The notes under the pieces were generated by a model. That model was not told the origin of the DNA, did no database searches, and saw only the letters and a list, made by a program, of their open reading frames with translations. The position numbers and the translations under genes were made by a program. From Usnea hakonensis (Eukaryota; Ascomycota; Lecanoromycetes; Lecanorales; Parmeliaceae), in the NCBI GenBank assembly GCA_013423325.1, contig BLJB01000090.1, positions 122,489 to 186,488 of the forward strand: 64,000 nucleotides of DNA, in the 5' to 3' direction. This document shows positions 1-10,581 of this stretch, one piece after another. Position 1 is the stretch's first letter. Every line of letters starts with the position of its first letter.

Positions 1-1051
1 ACTGAGATAACTCCAAGTGCTGGAAATAGCAGCTTTCGACTGGAAGGATTCACAGTGAAGAAATCAGATCTCACGACAGTCAAGGTTGCCACCTATTGTA
101 CCTCAACGGTGTCTTGGGACCAAGTTTCTGGTCTGGAAACAGGAAACCATGAGGGGCAGCCATTTTGGCGCCAGGGGATACCTATCTCCACCCAAAAAAG
201 CAACCTGGAAATATAAAGATTGAGAACGCCAGTGATGCAAATTTCTATGTCTAAAAAAGCCAATTCGGTTGCCCTTATCATCCCCTTACTCTAATGCAGT
301 TAGGGGAGATGCGATAGCCTTGATCTAAGGGCAAAACCCCCAGATCTAGCCCCCGGAAGGGACCGAGGGGAGACAAGTGGCTGCAGCCCAGAACGTGTGG
401 CCGGCACCAGTCTACCAGATGAAATAAAGTAATGTTTGCTCTTATCCTCATCTCATGTCAAGATGCTGTAACTCTCTTAGCAATACACTCGTATCATCCT
501 ATAAGTCTAGTACACATCTAGAGTATGCGACTGCTCCACGCAGACATTGGTTCGACGATACGGCTTGCTTACTGCCAGATAGGTCAAGGAAGTACGAGAT
601 ACATTAAGGACAAATAGAAAGCTCCGTCTAGCTCGACTTCGGGAAGTGCCTTGTCCAACGACGGCAGTGCAGAACATGAGAGCGGGGAGAGTGAGTATGA
701 GAACATGACAAGCATAGCAATGAAGAATGAATGGGAAAATGATCTTGTGTTCAAGAGTGAGGAATCAACCTTCAGTTTCAATGAAGACTGAAGGAAAATG
801 GTGAAAAACTTATTGTTCTGTAGGATAGGTATTCGTGCAAGATCCAGAAAAGGAGACATATCTTGACCATAAGACTCCTTGATTTCTGTGATATGAATTG
901 AGATGCTTCTGCCATGCTACACGCCGTATTCAACCTCAGCGAGGGATTCAGAACTCCAAGTTTCGCCGTTGAGATGTCCCCTTCTCGATGTTCAACGCCA
1001 ATCCAAGACATTTACACGATGGTTCAATTATTCGCAAGGTATGATCAAAAG
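1..1051. other. Gene-free left edge
   Basis: I see no supported gene here. Short open frames on both strands lack family motifs and plausible splice partners. The right end is the 3' flank of the UBC8-type gene. Confidence 0.5.
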
Positions 1052-2103
1052 TCAGACCTCCATCGTCCCAGCCGGCTCCTCGTCACCAGAGTCGAAGTCG
1101 CCAACCGAGCTCATTTCACTTTCTGAATCTTCGTCTTCCCCAGCTTCGTCCGCGGCATCTTTTGTGGCGTATTTTGACACGTACTCTAAGCAAAGTTGTC
1201 AGCCGGGAGATTCTTCCATCTTCTTCAGTCCAGGAGAGAGCCTAACTCACCTTTGACTTTGATATCATAGGTCTTTGGATCTCGCATCAGAAGCGCGGCC
1301 GCTTCTCCGTTCAGAGGATCTGTAGGATTTGGGTATCTTAGGAGCTGCGGCAGGAAAACTTCGAATATATTGATCATGTCGAACATTGGAGACCAGGTTT
1401 GGTTTATGACATCTAGACAGACAGATCCAGAGCTAGCAACATCAGAGACCCATTCATTTTGGGACGTAAAAAGTAATCTCACATCTCGTCGATGTTTGGA
1501 TGGAATATGCGGTTGACAAAGCCGATGCTCGGACTTTTGTATGGATACTGATCTGGCAACTCTACATGGACCTTCCACAAGCCGCCTTTGAATGGTGCTG
1601 TGGATACTGTCAGCCAACAACAAATATGCCTCAAGTGTAGCACATACTCTCTTCCGGTCCTTTGAACCGTACGTAGAATTCTTGCCTGCAGAAGACATTT
1701 TCATAAGCATTTTCCCACTACCAACGGATTCTTTGTCTGCTGCAAGAGGTAGTGGACATACACTATTCCCTTGTTAGTGGTCGTGCTCCCGCCACAGTAT
1801 TGCAAGTCACTCACTGTTATCGTTGACCAAAGTCACTTCATAATCACTCATCAGCCTGTGATAGCGGATGAGTCTCAGTTGAATGGTACTTGGATGAGCG
1901 ATAGTAGGTAGTGAAGAGGGTTGCGTACATCCTGGAACGAGTGTCAATACAAAGTACCACCTTTCGGAGAGGAGGAGCGTGCTTACTTCATGACCTATAC
2001 ACCAAGGCGAAGCACTATCAGCGCATCGGTCGTCCTTTCATCGAGCACCAAGCTTTGTTATCCCACTTACATCCGTCTCGATCCTTCTCTTTGGGCTACT
2101 CAT
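1052..2103 (-). CDS. ubc8: Ubiquitin-conjugating enzyme E2, UBC8/UBE2H type
   Basis: This E2 enzyme accepts ubiquitin from E1 on a cysteine and passes it to substrates with an E3. In yeast, Ubc8 works with the GID ligase in degrading gluconeogenic enzymes. The spliced product is 184 aa, the usual length. It starts MSSPKRRIETD, carries the catalytic cysteine in GSVCLDVINQTWSP, and ends with an acidic tail (EDEDSESEMSS). Seven exons fit: 2103-2071, 1994-1987, 1855-1811, 1685-1648, 1597-1483, 1432-1251 and 1185-1052. They sum to 555 nt in frame. Exon 2 is only 8 nt and supplies the Val-Met-Lys junction. The exon 3 donor is taken as GTGACT because the nearby GTGAGT breaks the frame. The gene is divergent from panB. 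Confidence 0.93.
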
Positions 2104-2893
2104 GCTGCTGCCTGTATTGCCAAAGGCTATGAGCAGCCGGCGATGCTGTTGAGGGTTTCCACCCGTCCGTCTCTCTGATAGGTAGACAAAAAGTACGTTG
2201 ATGCCTTGTATGACGTCTAATAGATTCCAGGAGAACAGAAGTGTCTCAAAGGAGATGTCTGGCCACGCGTTGGAAAGTGCTGACTATCCTCGTTTGAATG
2301 TTTGGATCTTGATCACTGATTTATTTTGCTCGGGGAAACCATATAACGTAACGATTTTAAAGATAGTCTTGAACTCGTCGCTGGGAAGATGAGGGACTTG
2401 TTGAATGCAAGACAAAGACGTGGAAGTAGGCGGTCACTGCCCCGCAAGAGTCCGCACCCTTGGCAGTTGGCAGATGATGCACGCCAAGGCCGAAGATCCG
2501 CCGATGCCTCCTGCAGATTTGACGGCCGCAACCCACGTTTAATCCCCATGCTTGACTTCCTACCTCAGGCTTATATTCTCATTTCCCATACAACCAGAGT
2601 CGAATTATATCAAGTTGGTTGAAGATGCGCTGATTGAGACGTCTTACGCTCACCAGCGGCCATGAGTCCCTGATCATCTAGCACTAAACCTATTTTAAGG
2701 ATTCCCGCAGGAGACCGAGGGTCATCAAAGAAAAAAACACCGACGGGTATGAAAAATTCGACGCACTCACCATACTGGCCTCAACACTCCACCTACACCG
2801 CAACAATGGATTCGTCATCCTCATCACGAGTGCTTCATTCAGTCTGTCTATTCATCGCAACCAAAAAAATACCGAAAGAACCAAGTTAAAGCG
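2104..2893. other. Divergent intergenic region, ubc8/panB
   Basis: About 790 bp separate the two divergent start codons. I see no ORF with family support. It presumably holds both promoters; no specific operator was recognised. Confidence 0.5.
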
Positions 2894-3966
2894 ATGGCTC
2901 AGCGCATTATGCGACTCCAAAGACTTCCAAAGACATTGAACTCTTCATCCTCACCTATACTGCTCCCTGCCGCTCGCCCTGTCGCAATTTCACTGTATCA
3001 AACTCGACACAGCTCACACTCACCGTTAGGAACATCTCCAGCAGTATCAAGGAAGAAGGTTACAATCAACACACTGCAAGCTCTATACAAGAAGGATGAA
3101 CCTATTACTATGATGACAGCGCATGATTTTCCGAGTGCTCACGTCGCCGACCACGCTGGTATGGATGTGATACTAGTGGGAGACAGCCTGGCCATGGTTG
3201 CATTAGGCATGGAGGATACAAGCGAGGTCGTGCTTGAAGAGATGATACTTCATTGCCGGAGCGTGGCACGTGCTACCAAGGCTGCTTTCACTGTGAGTGG
3301 CTTTCACACTTCCTCGACGTCCACAGAGGTGCTAAGTTTGTATGATAGGTCGGTGACCTCCCCATGGGCTCCTATGAGATAGCTGCGGAGCAAGCTCTCG
3401 AATCTGCGATCCGAGTCGTGAAAGAAGGCCGAGTTCAGGGCGTCAAGCTCGAAGGTGGCCTCGAGATGGCCCCCACAATAGAACGAATCACACGAGCAGG
3501 CATCCCAGTCCTAGGCCACGTCGGCCTTACGCCTCAGCGTCAAAACGCCCTCGGAGGCTTTCGAGTCCAAGGAAAGACAGTCCTCAGCGCCCTCAAAGTA
3601 CTCGAAGATGCCGAGGCCGTACAAGCTGCTGGATGCTTCGCTGTCGTCCTCGAGGCAGTACCTGCCGAGGTAGCTAGTCTGGTAACGGAGAAGCTGAAGA
3701 TCCCGACTATCGGCATTGGTGCTGGCAACGGTTGCTCTGGGCAAGTCTTGGTACAGGTCGACATGTCTGGCAACTTCCCACCGGGCCGCTTCCTCCCAAA
3801 ATTCGTCAAACAATATGGCGACGTCTGGGGCGAAAGCATGAAAGCTATTGAGGCCTACAAGACCGATGTGAAGAGTCGGGCATACCCTGCGCCGGAGCAC
3901 ACCTATCCCATGCCGGCAAACGAGCTCGTGGAATTTGAAAACCTCATAAAGTCTAAAGCTATCTGA
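2894..3966 (+). CDS. panB: 3-methyl-2-oxobutanoate hydroxymethyltransferase (ketopantoate hydroxymethyltransferase)
   Basis: The enzyme makes ketopantoate from 2-oxoisovalerate and methylene-tetrahydrofolate, the first committed step of pantothenate and CoA synthesis. There are two exons (2894-3292 and 3349-3966), with a 56-nt phase-0 intron starting GTGAGT. The product is 338 aa. Residues 1 to about 45 are basic and hydroxylated, consistent with a mitochondrial presequence. The (beta/alpha)8 barrel motifs follow: MMTAHDFPSAHVADHAG, VGDSLAMV (metal-binding Asp), VKLEGG, GHVGLTPQ, VVLEAVP (glutamate) and GIGAGNGCSGQ. Length and motif order match the family. The neighbouring ATG12 gene is convergent. 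Confidence 0.95.
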
Positions 3967-4307
3967 CGCCCTCATCCGATTTATTTGTACCACATACCCC
4001 CCGGTGGTCGCTTGCCTATCTCACAGCGGTTCAGCGATTTTTTGAAATATTCCTACAGTCCAATAGGACTGTTTTTGCGTGCATATTTGGATATCTTGGA
4101 TAGACGGCGTTGCAACTAGATAAGATGAGCAAGACCTTCATAGAAGGCTATCCATACTGAACTTACCAATGCCCTACCTGCACCATCTCATAGTGTCCTG
4201 AGTTGCCTTGTACCTCGATGTCCCCCCGATCATGCCATCAATCCGTTCATGCGATACCGCAGTACCTTCAAAGAGCCCCAAGTGCCGCACCCAGCCATTC
4301 CCAGCCA
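3967..4307. other. Convergent 3' intergenic region
   Basis: About 340 bp lie between the panB stop and the ATG12 stop. It holds no gene and presumably carries the two 3' UTRs. Confidence 0.5.
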
Positions 4308-4775
4308 TCATCCAAACGCCGGCGTCATAGAATAAGCCACAATGAGCTGATCATCCGTCTTAAAGCACTGTCCAAATCAACACAAACATTAGCCCCTGAT
4401 CCGAACACACCCCCTCAAACCCCATCCCCCAAACCCACCCGCCAAAGAAGAAACCCCCCCCCCCCTTCCCCAGAGAAAGAAACCCACCAACCTTCCACAA
4501 CCCCCCAACCCCCTCATCCAACCCCGGCGCAAACACACTATTCACATAACAAAACACCCCCCCTCCCCCATCCCCAACCCCCGCCCCCGCACCCTTCAAC
4601 TTCCTCCCCAAAAAACTAACCACCGTCTCGAACCGATTGCTCGAATTCACCTTCACAACAGCCTGCCGGAGCGCGGGGGCGGAGCCGACGGGGCGGAAAC
4701 GGATCGTTACTGTGAACACCAACATCGTATATCTCAATTACGGTACCGTTTGCGGGAGCCGGAGGAGAAAGGGAA

Positions 4776-4806
<31 letters not shown>

Positions 4807-5061
4807 GGGGGGAAAGGGGGGGGGGGGGGGGGGGGGGGAAAGGGAGGAAGGAAGGAACGTACCTCGCGCCGGGACGCCATCGACATCGTCGGCGGCTTTT
4901 GCGAGGGCGGCGGTGGCGTCTTGGGGTAATGCGGTGAGGATTAGAGAGGCGGAGAGGGGGAGGGGGAGGGTGGCTGGGGCGGTTGCGGGGGGGGAGTCGT
5001 CTGGGATTGGGGGGGAGGGGGAGTGGGAATGGGAGGGGGAAGAGTGAGGGGATGGGGACAT
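4308..5061 (-). CDS. ATG12: Autophagy ubiquitin-like protein ATG12
   Basis: ATG12 is conjugated to ATG5 by ATG7 and ATG10. The conjugate acts with ATG16 as the E3 for ATG8 lipidation on the growing autophagosome. Exons 5061-4863, 4709-4492 and 4367-4308 give 158 aa. The N-terminal ~65 residues are Ser/Pro-rich. The ubiquitin fold then runs from VTIRFRPVGSAP through SNRFETVVSFLGRKL, FCYVNSVFAPGLDEGVG and CFKTDDQLIVAYSMTPAFG, and ends in the required C-terminal glycine. The start is set at the ATG after a (CAC)n tract. An in-frame upstream ATG at 5319 would add a His-rich leader and is judged less likely. Intron 1 (4862-4710) contains extreme C homopolymers; intron 2 (4491-4368) contains a 12-nt run. 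Confidence 0.92.
4776..4838 (+). repeat. Poly-G tract (30-G and 23-G runs) in ATG12 intron 1
   Basis: An uninterrupted 30-G run lies at 4776-4805. A short G-rich spacer follows, then a 23-G run at 4816-4838. On the ATG12 coding strand these are C runs inside the first intron. Such tracts can form G-quadruplex/i-motif structures, and their exact length is error-prone in sequencing. Confidence 0.9.
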
Positions 5062-5099
5062 TATGTGGTGGTGGTGGTGGTGGTGATGATGGTGGTGTA
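5062..5099 (+). repeat. GTG/GAT trinucleotide microsatellite
   Basis: An imperfect (GTG)n tract with GAT units lies directly upstream of the chosen ATG12 start codon. If the 5319 ATG were used it would encode a His run. Confidence 0.8.
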
Positions 5100-5806
5100 G
5101 GGTTGGGTCGGGGAGGATTTTGAGTATTTCGGAGAGTTGAAAGAGAAAACGAGTTGTGGAGGTTCGGGGAATGGGTAGTGGAAGAAGGTCAATATTAAGT
5201 CCGGCTTTTAATGGGGAAGGTTTAGAGAAATTATAACAACATCGTGAGTAGTTTATGGCATTTAATATATTTGATGGCGGAGTTGGTCCTCTTTTCAGGT
5301 TTTTGGGGAGACCAAGCATGTGCTGTCCGTTGAAGATGCCCTCGAGTGCTCGGTGCTCTCCCTCCTTGCGAAATCAGCTTTTTTGAAGGCCACAACCGTG
5401 TCTCAGGAGACTCAGACGCTTGTGAGAAATTGACAGACACAGCGAGGATCATGAAATCATCTCTGGCATTCGTGTAAGACGCTAAGCTGCAGAAGTTTTG
5501 ATTAGGCAGGCGCTTCTACTTGTTCCTTTCCCGTCTCCGTCCAACGCAATACATGATCATAAGAAACCTCCCTGTAGATGCAAGTCAATTATGTACAAGC
5601 ACGCTCGCCATGCAGATGCAAGGGTTACCGCAACGCAGAATGGTATAGTAAGTGGGCAAAGCAACCCTTTTGTAACGCCGAGCCATGACTTATAGAATAA
5701 CCGAAGCGAGAAATTCCAAGAACTGTCTTTACACGCTGTCTTTGGATATGATACAATCGCGTGGCAGTCGCACTCGTACGTGTAAGCTGAAGATACAACG
5801 CAAGAT
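5100..5806. other. ATG12 upstream / dbf4 downstream region
   Basis: This holds the likely ATG12 promoter and the dbf4 3' flank. An open frame running down to 5557 is only read-through of a dbf4 intron and is not a separate gene. Confidence 0.5.
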
Positions 5807-8049
5807 TCAAAATTCGTCAGAGTGAGGCTCCTTGAGGCACCGGCCAAGGCGAGCGAGGAGCCTGTCGAGATCTGTCCAATTGGAGTCTGTGAGAGCAAAT
5901 TTACGGTGCTGGTTTGAAACAATGTGCTGGATGGTAGCATTAGAATTATCCCTGAATATAGCGTACGGAGACTCACATCATCAAAATGATCATACTTCTT
6001 TCGGCAATTTTCACAGTATCCTTCCTTTAGATCCTTCCCTTTGAGCTCCTTCACCTTCACTGCCTTTTCCGAATGCTTTTGTTTCCTTCGTGGATCCTCT
6101 GCCAGCCAAATGTCCTCCTCCTCTTCCGATTGCGTGGTCTCTTCATCGATATGTATCAGAGTCTCTGGGATGTGTCTCCGAGTTTGTCTAGCTATAGGGA
6201 TGTTCTTCTCTGCTCGAGCTGTGCCTGCCGGGTCAATGGTCCTTTGCCGTGTCTGAATGCTGTTCAGCGGCGGTCTAGTACTCCTTTCTAGGACCTTTCT
6301 CTTTAGCCCATGAACCTCCTTGCTTGTGCCAGCCTTCGCTCCGGGGCCAGCTGCAGTGGAAGAGATCATTTGAGAACGGATTGCGGAAGTTATGTTTGAT
6401 TGCTGTAAGCCGGAAGCTGCAGGCTCGCCTCCGAAGAGTCTGGGGCCGGCGTTAGACGTCGCATCTTTTGCTGCCTTTAGGGGGCTCCGAATTCTGGTGG
6501 GAGGTGGGCAAAAGTCGTGAGTTGGCATGTTCGGCATTTTCGCTTGAGGCGGAATGAGAGCCTTTGGTGGATTCTCTTTACCCTCGAAAAGCCTTTTTTG
6601 AGAGTCGGCTTTTGCAGCTCCAACGGCAGCGTCCTCTCGAATCGTTGCGGCACGAGTGCGTGGAGCTGTTCGAATTCCTGCTTCCGCAAGAGCCTGCTCC
6701 GCAGCTTTCGCCCTCTCTTCGGCCTCCAATTCCTGTCGAGTCGGGTCTTCGATAAAAGGGCATCTTCCCTGACGCGCCGATCGGAATTGCGGCCATTCTC
6801 CTTCTTCCTGAGTTGTCGGCTTGGGGTAATCTTTTACCATGATTGGCTTTGTTCTCTCATCTATGTCTCGAATGTAGATGAATGGTCCTTTGAATGGTAT
6901 GACCTCGCTCAGTGCCACAGTAGGATCGCGATCTGATGGGCCATTGAGCCGCTCATTTCGGAGCATACGAGATAAATCAGGTTGCCGGTCACCTCTAGCT
7001 ACAGCGTACGCCCCTCTCATACGCGCAGCGTTGCTGTTCTGTACATGCGGCTCGTTGGGTACATCGAACATCGAGTTGACTACTCGGGATAATTTCTCTA
7101 GCTGCCACAGCTTTATACCCATCTCTTTCGCTTTCAACAATACATCAGTATTTCCGGAATTGGCTTTTCGTGGCTCGACCACATCGTTTAAACCACTGAG
7201 ACTTGTCTTTTTGCTCGCGCACGCCTCGAATGTAAATTTGTTCCGTTGTCCCCGGAACTCATTTTGACGGTCCAATAAAGATGGATTTATTGTGCGAGGC
7301 TGATTAGTGGCCTGCGAACTCGCAGACGTAGACGATGGGGCAACAACATCGTTTCCATCCTTTAAGTCGTGATCACCTGGGATAGGCCGTGTCGTGACAA
7401 CGTGGGTAACTTCTTTTGAGAAAAACTTCTCTTCTCTCTAGAGAAAAAGATTGTCAGCAAGTAGTATGGATTATTTATTAAGCGCGAAACGTACTGCTCC
7501 AAGAGACCGAATCCATTTGGAGCATTTCACCCGAAGTTCTTCAGGCAGGTTCTCGAAGTAGAACACAAATGTCGGAAAGGACCTCTTGTAATGCCTCTGC
7601 CATTGTTTGATATCCTCCAACGCCTCATGTGACGCCTTCCCTTGTCTTTCTACCTTTTGCTGGACCCTCTGCTCAATCTTCTGTTCTATCTTCTGGGTAA
7701 CTTTGCTGTCTTTCGTTGAAGCCAGAAGCTTTTTCTCGAACAAAGTCGGCTGAGTATTCACTGTCCGCCTGTTGAAGATTCGACCTTCCACGGACTGTAA
7801 TGTCTGCTTCCTGGGGGATGCCCGTAAACTCGCATGCCCATCTTCCAAAGCTTGCCTCTTCGCGCGAGGTTGTAGGTCGTAGGAATGGTCCTCTTGAGCT
7901 TCGACTTGGTCCCTCGGCCGTTTGAATGTTGCGGCGGTTATAGAACGCAAAGGTGAATTGGCAGCGTTGGCAATATTTCCGAGCGGTATCCTTTTGCTGG
8001 ACATGTTGCCGAGCTTATTTGAAGTCGGTAATAATGATACTTGGGCCAT
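5807..8049 (-). CDS. dbf4: Dbf4-type regulatory subunit of Cdc7 kinase (NimO/Dfp1/Him1 family)
   Basis: Dbf4 binds and activates Cdc7 (DDK), which phosphorylates MCM to fire replication origins. Exons 8049-7495, 7437-5977 and 5926-5807 join in frame to 711 aa. Motif N (BRCT-like) spans roughly residues 125-205 (FPTFVFYFENLPEEL, then EEKFFSKEVTHVVTTRP across intron 1). Motif M is PFKGPFIYIRDIDERTKPI. The C-terminal Dbf4 zinc finger reads GYCENCRKKYDHFDD, then HIVSNQHRKFA across intron 2, giving the Cys2-His2 pattern. It ends with an LDRLLARLGRCLKEP helix. An alternative start at 8004 (MSSKRIPLGN) resembles many family N-termini. The middle is low-complexity, Lys/Glu-rich and probably disordered. 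Confidence 0.93.
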
Positions 8050-8856
8050 TTGTAAGTATGCTAGGCTCCCAAGGTGAATGGGGCAGGTGGTGGGGCAGTT
8101 GTTTGGCCCGCAACGCGACGTGCTTCACGTCCCGTAGAGACGAGACAACGGTCATGAAGAATACATGATGATTGCATCAGCTTTTCCCAAAACAATGGCA
8201 GCTTTGGGACCTCGAGAAAAAAAAGAAAGTGAGGTACTGATTGGTTGTTTGTTGTGGGTGAGAGCTCTGTAATTGCAGAAATGTCTCGGCAGCTTCCCGC
8301 TCCATTGTTGATGCTCGCTTTTCCAGAGCCTGGCAACCACACTAATTTTAGCGGCTTGGCGCTCAAGGGACTCTTGGCTCTTGCTGAATGGCACCACGAG
8401 GCCAGCAAGATCAAGCTAGGTACCTTATCAAAATGACTTGCGTTCCCATGTGGCCTGTTTTTAAAGATATGATCTGCTGGCTGTAAGGAGAATGGCATGC
8501 GTCGAATCATGTGCATCTTCCCTTCCATATTCCAATTCCAATTCCAATTCCAGTTGAGTAGTTGCCGTCTTGTGCCAGCAATGATGTAGAAACCTCAAGG
8601 TAAATTCACCCCCCTGAACGTCTTCTGGTGCTCCCAAGCGAGTTGAAAAGTAATTATAAGCGCAATTATTATCACCTCCTTCGAGAATAGAGTACTCCCT
8701 AATTACTCACATACTTTTCTGACTGATGCTGTTCTCTACGCACCAAACCAGATGTACGTCCCAGCTTTTGAGATCATGGACCGTAGGATCTTAAATACAT
8801 AATGCAAGAATTGCAATTGATCGTGGAACATCGTTTCACACCGTTAAACATACATG
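8050..8856. other. Intergenic region with short TTCCAA repeat
   Basis: No supported gene. Tandem copies of a CCAATT/TTCCAA hexamer lie near 8527-8555. The right end is the 3' flank of the flavoprotein fusion gene. Confidence 0.5.
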
Positions 8857-10581
8857 TCACAAAATCTTAACCTTCATCCACTCACTCGTCCCTACTCCCA
8901 GGTTCAATCCGTTTCTCGCCCACCATGCCCGAATGATATCCTCACTTGAACCTCCTAAACTATCCTCCAAAGCCTCCTCGATGTCACAAGTCTTATACTC
9001 TACGGTATATTTGCTCTGTTTCCACCATTCCAAAACATCCGCATGCCCATTTTTAGTTGGGCCGACCAAGACTTGGTTGTCGTATTGCATCTTCGCGCCT
9101 TTGCATTCTTTCCACAGTTGCAGAACGTCAATGTGGCCATTCGCAGACGCAATACGTGCGACGGATGCTTCATGGCCGAAGGGGATACCGGAATTGATCC
9201 ACCACTGCAGCGTGGCGGCTTGACCGTTTTGAGCCGCGTAGATGATGGACTTGCCAACTGCGAGGGGCAGAGGGGGTGGTGGATTGGTATGTGATGGCGT
9301 GTTGCTTGCTCTGGTCATAAGACATTCACTCGAATGATCATTTACGCTAGTTTCGTTATGGTCGTTATGGATTTCGCTAATTTGTGGTAGAGATGCTCTA
9401 CGCCACCATTCGAGAACTTCAAGGTTGCCTCTCGACGAGGCTTGCTCGAGTGCATTTACGGTATAGCGAAGTGGGAGACGTGAGTTGCGCCACCAGTCGA
9501 GAACATTAATAAAGCCTGCTTTCGAGGCGGAGTCGAGAGCCTCGGCGTTGTATTCTTTGGTCAGAAAGGATGGCGAGGTATACCACCAGTCTAGGATCGC
9601 GATTTGGCCAAAGACTGCAGATGCTTTTGTTGGGAGCAAAGTGTGCCCGAAGGTAGACCAAAAGAGATCCTTATGGTTCGACTCGATGTAGGAAAGAAGG
9701 GTTGTGCGTGAAAACTTGATGATGAGCTTGACACAGAGTGAGGAGAGCCATTTAGGTGTTGCATGAAGCCGGAACCATGACAGTATTTGCTCATACGTCC
9801 CAACCAACATAGTCCATTCTAGGTCGCCGAATGGCTGCACATCCGCCAGAGTAGGAGGTGTTGCCTTTGGGACGTGTGCCCGCCATTCTGTCGGCATGGG
9901 TAGATTGGTATAGATCCCAAGAGACCTGGCGACTTCCCAATCACCTACGTATTGCATGATCAAAGACCAAATTTCGGAAGGCAATTGCACTTGACTCGGA
10001 TGAGGAGAAACGGACGAATGCAGAAGCCTTCCATGAATAGGCTCCACATCATGGCCAATGGAAATCAGGTCTGCTTGGTTTTGCACTTCTTGGACAAGAT
10101 CATCCATACCTGCCCAATTCTGACCGGCGTTGAATGAGTCATCATTGCCATGCCATAAAACAGGCTCTAGAACACGGATCCAATTCCACTTTCTTCTTAT
10201 TTTATTTATCTGCTTTCTGGTCATTGGGTTTTCCCACATGGCATATGTCATTCCAGGGATGAGTAGGATCTTTTTGGAAACATCCCAGGATCTGAGCACC
10301 TCGAGCAGGAAATGGTCTGTGCCTCCCTGGAGCATTTTGCTCAATGAGCCTGCGCTCAAGCATGCTATGACGAATAGATCAGCCCACTCCACCAACTCAT
10401 CAGGTCGCAGATGTTTCCTCTTGACCTCGGCACGATCATAAAGTGCTCCGATTGAACCGTCGTAGTACCTCGCCTCGATACTCTGTCGATGTATCAGTTT
10501 CTCAATAAGACAAACCGCAACGCCAGGATCATTTGTTGTTGTAAAGTCATTGTCCAGAGCGATCAAAACGTTCACTCTCAT
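8857..10581 (-). CDS. Flavoprotein domain fused to F-box-like segment and WW-type ankyrin-like repeats
   Basis: A single-exon gene of 574 aa. Residues 1-125 resemble the flavoprotein fold of phosphopantothenoylcysteine decarboxylase and Hal3/Sis2: beta-1 NVLIALD, then EWADLFVIACLSAGSLSKM and LLIPGMTYAMWENPMT. The signature PxMNxxMW reads PGMTYAMW (109-116), so the usual Asn is Thr, and the family Asn after LSA is Gly. Decarboxylase activity is therefore doubtful. A segment QLPSEIWSLIMQYVG around 200 is F-box-like. From about 330 to 560, repeats of ~34 aa with the pattern VLDWWR..LP...ALE.AS..G resemble ankyrin-like repeats. The start is placed at the Met just before beta-1; an in-frame Met 49 codons upstream (10728) adds sequence without domain support. 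Function unknown. Confidence 0.75.
   Translation of the reverse strand: MRVNVLIALDNDFTTTNDPGVAVCLIEKLIHRQSIEARYYDGSIGALYDRAEVKRKHLRPDELVEWADLFVIACLSAGSLSKMLQGGTDHFLLEVLRSWDVSKKILLIPGMTYAMWENPMTRKQINKIRRKWNWIRVLEPVLWHGNDDSFNAGQNWAGMDDLVQEVQNQADLISIGHDVEPIHGRLLHSSVSPHPSQVQLPSEIWSLIMQYVGDWEVARSLGIYTNLPMPTEWRAHVPKATPPTLADVQPFGDLEWTMLVGTYEQILSWFRLHATPKWLSSLCVKLIIKFSRTTLLSYIESNHKDLFWSTFGHTLLPTKASAVFGQIAILDWWYTSPSFLTKEYNAEALDSASKAGFINVLDWWRNSRLPLRYTVNALEQASSRGNLEVLEWWRRASLPQISEIHNDHNETSVNDHSSECLMTRASNTPSHTNPPPPLPLAVGKSIIYAAQNGQAATLQWWINSGIPFGHEASVARIASANGHIDVLQLWKECKGAKMQYDNQVLVGPTKNGHADVLEWWKQSKYTVEYKTCDIEEALEDSLGGSSEDIIRAWWARNGLNLGVGTSEWMKVKIL

Noticed and set aside
4203..4619. Plus-strand Pro-rich frame of 138 codons
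   Set aside because: It is the antisense of ATG12 exons 2-3 and intron 2; its composition comes from the C-rich intron.
5557..5806. Continuation of the dbf4 frame past the zinc finger
   Set aside because: It reads through a GTGAGT intron; the correct splice restores the His half of the zinc finger and a family-like C-terminus ending at 5807.
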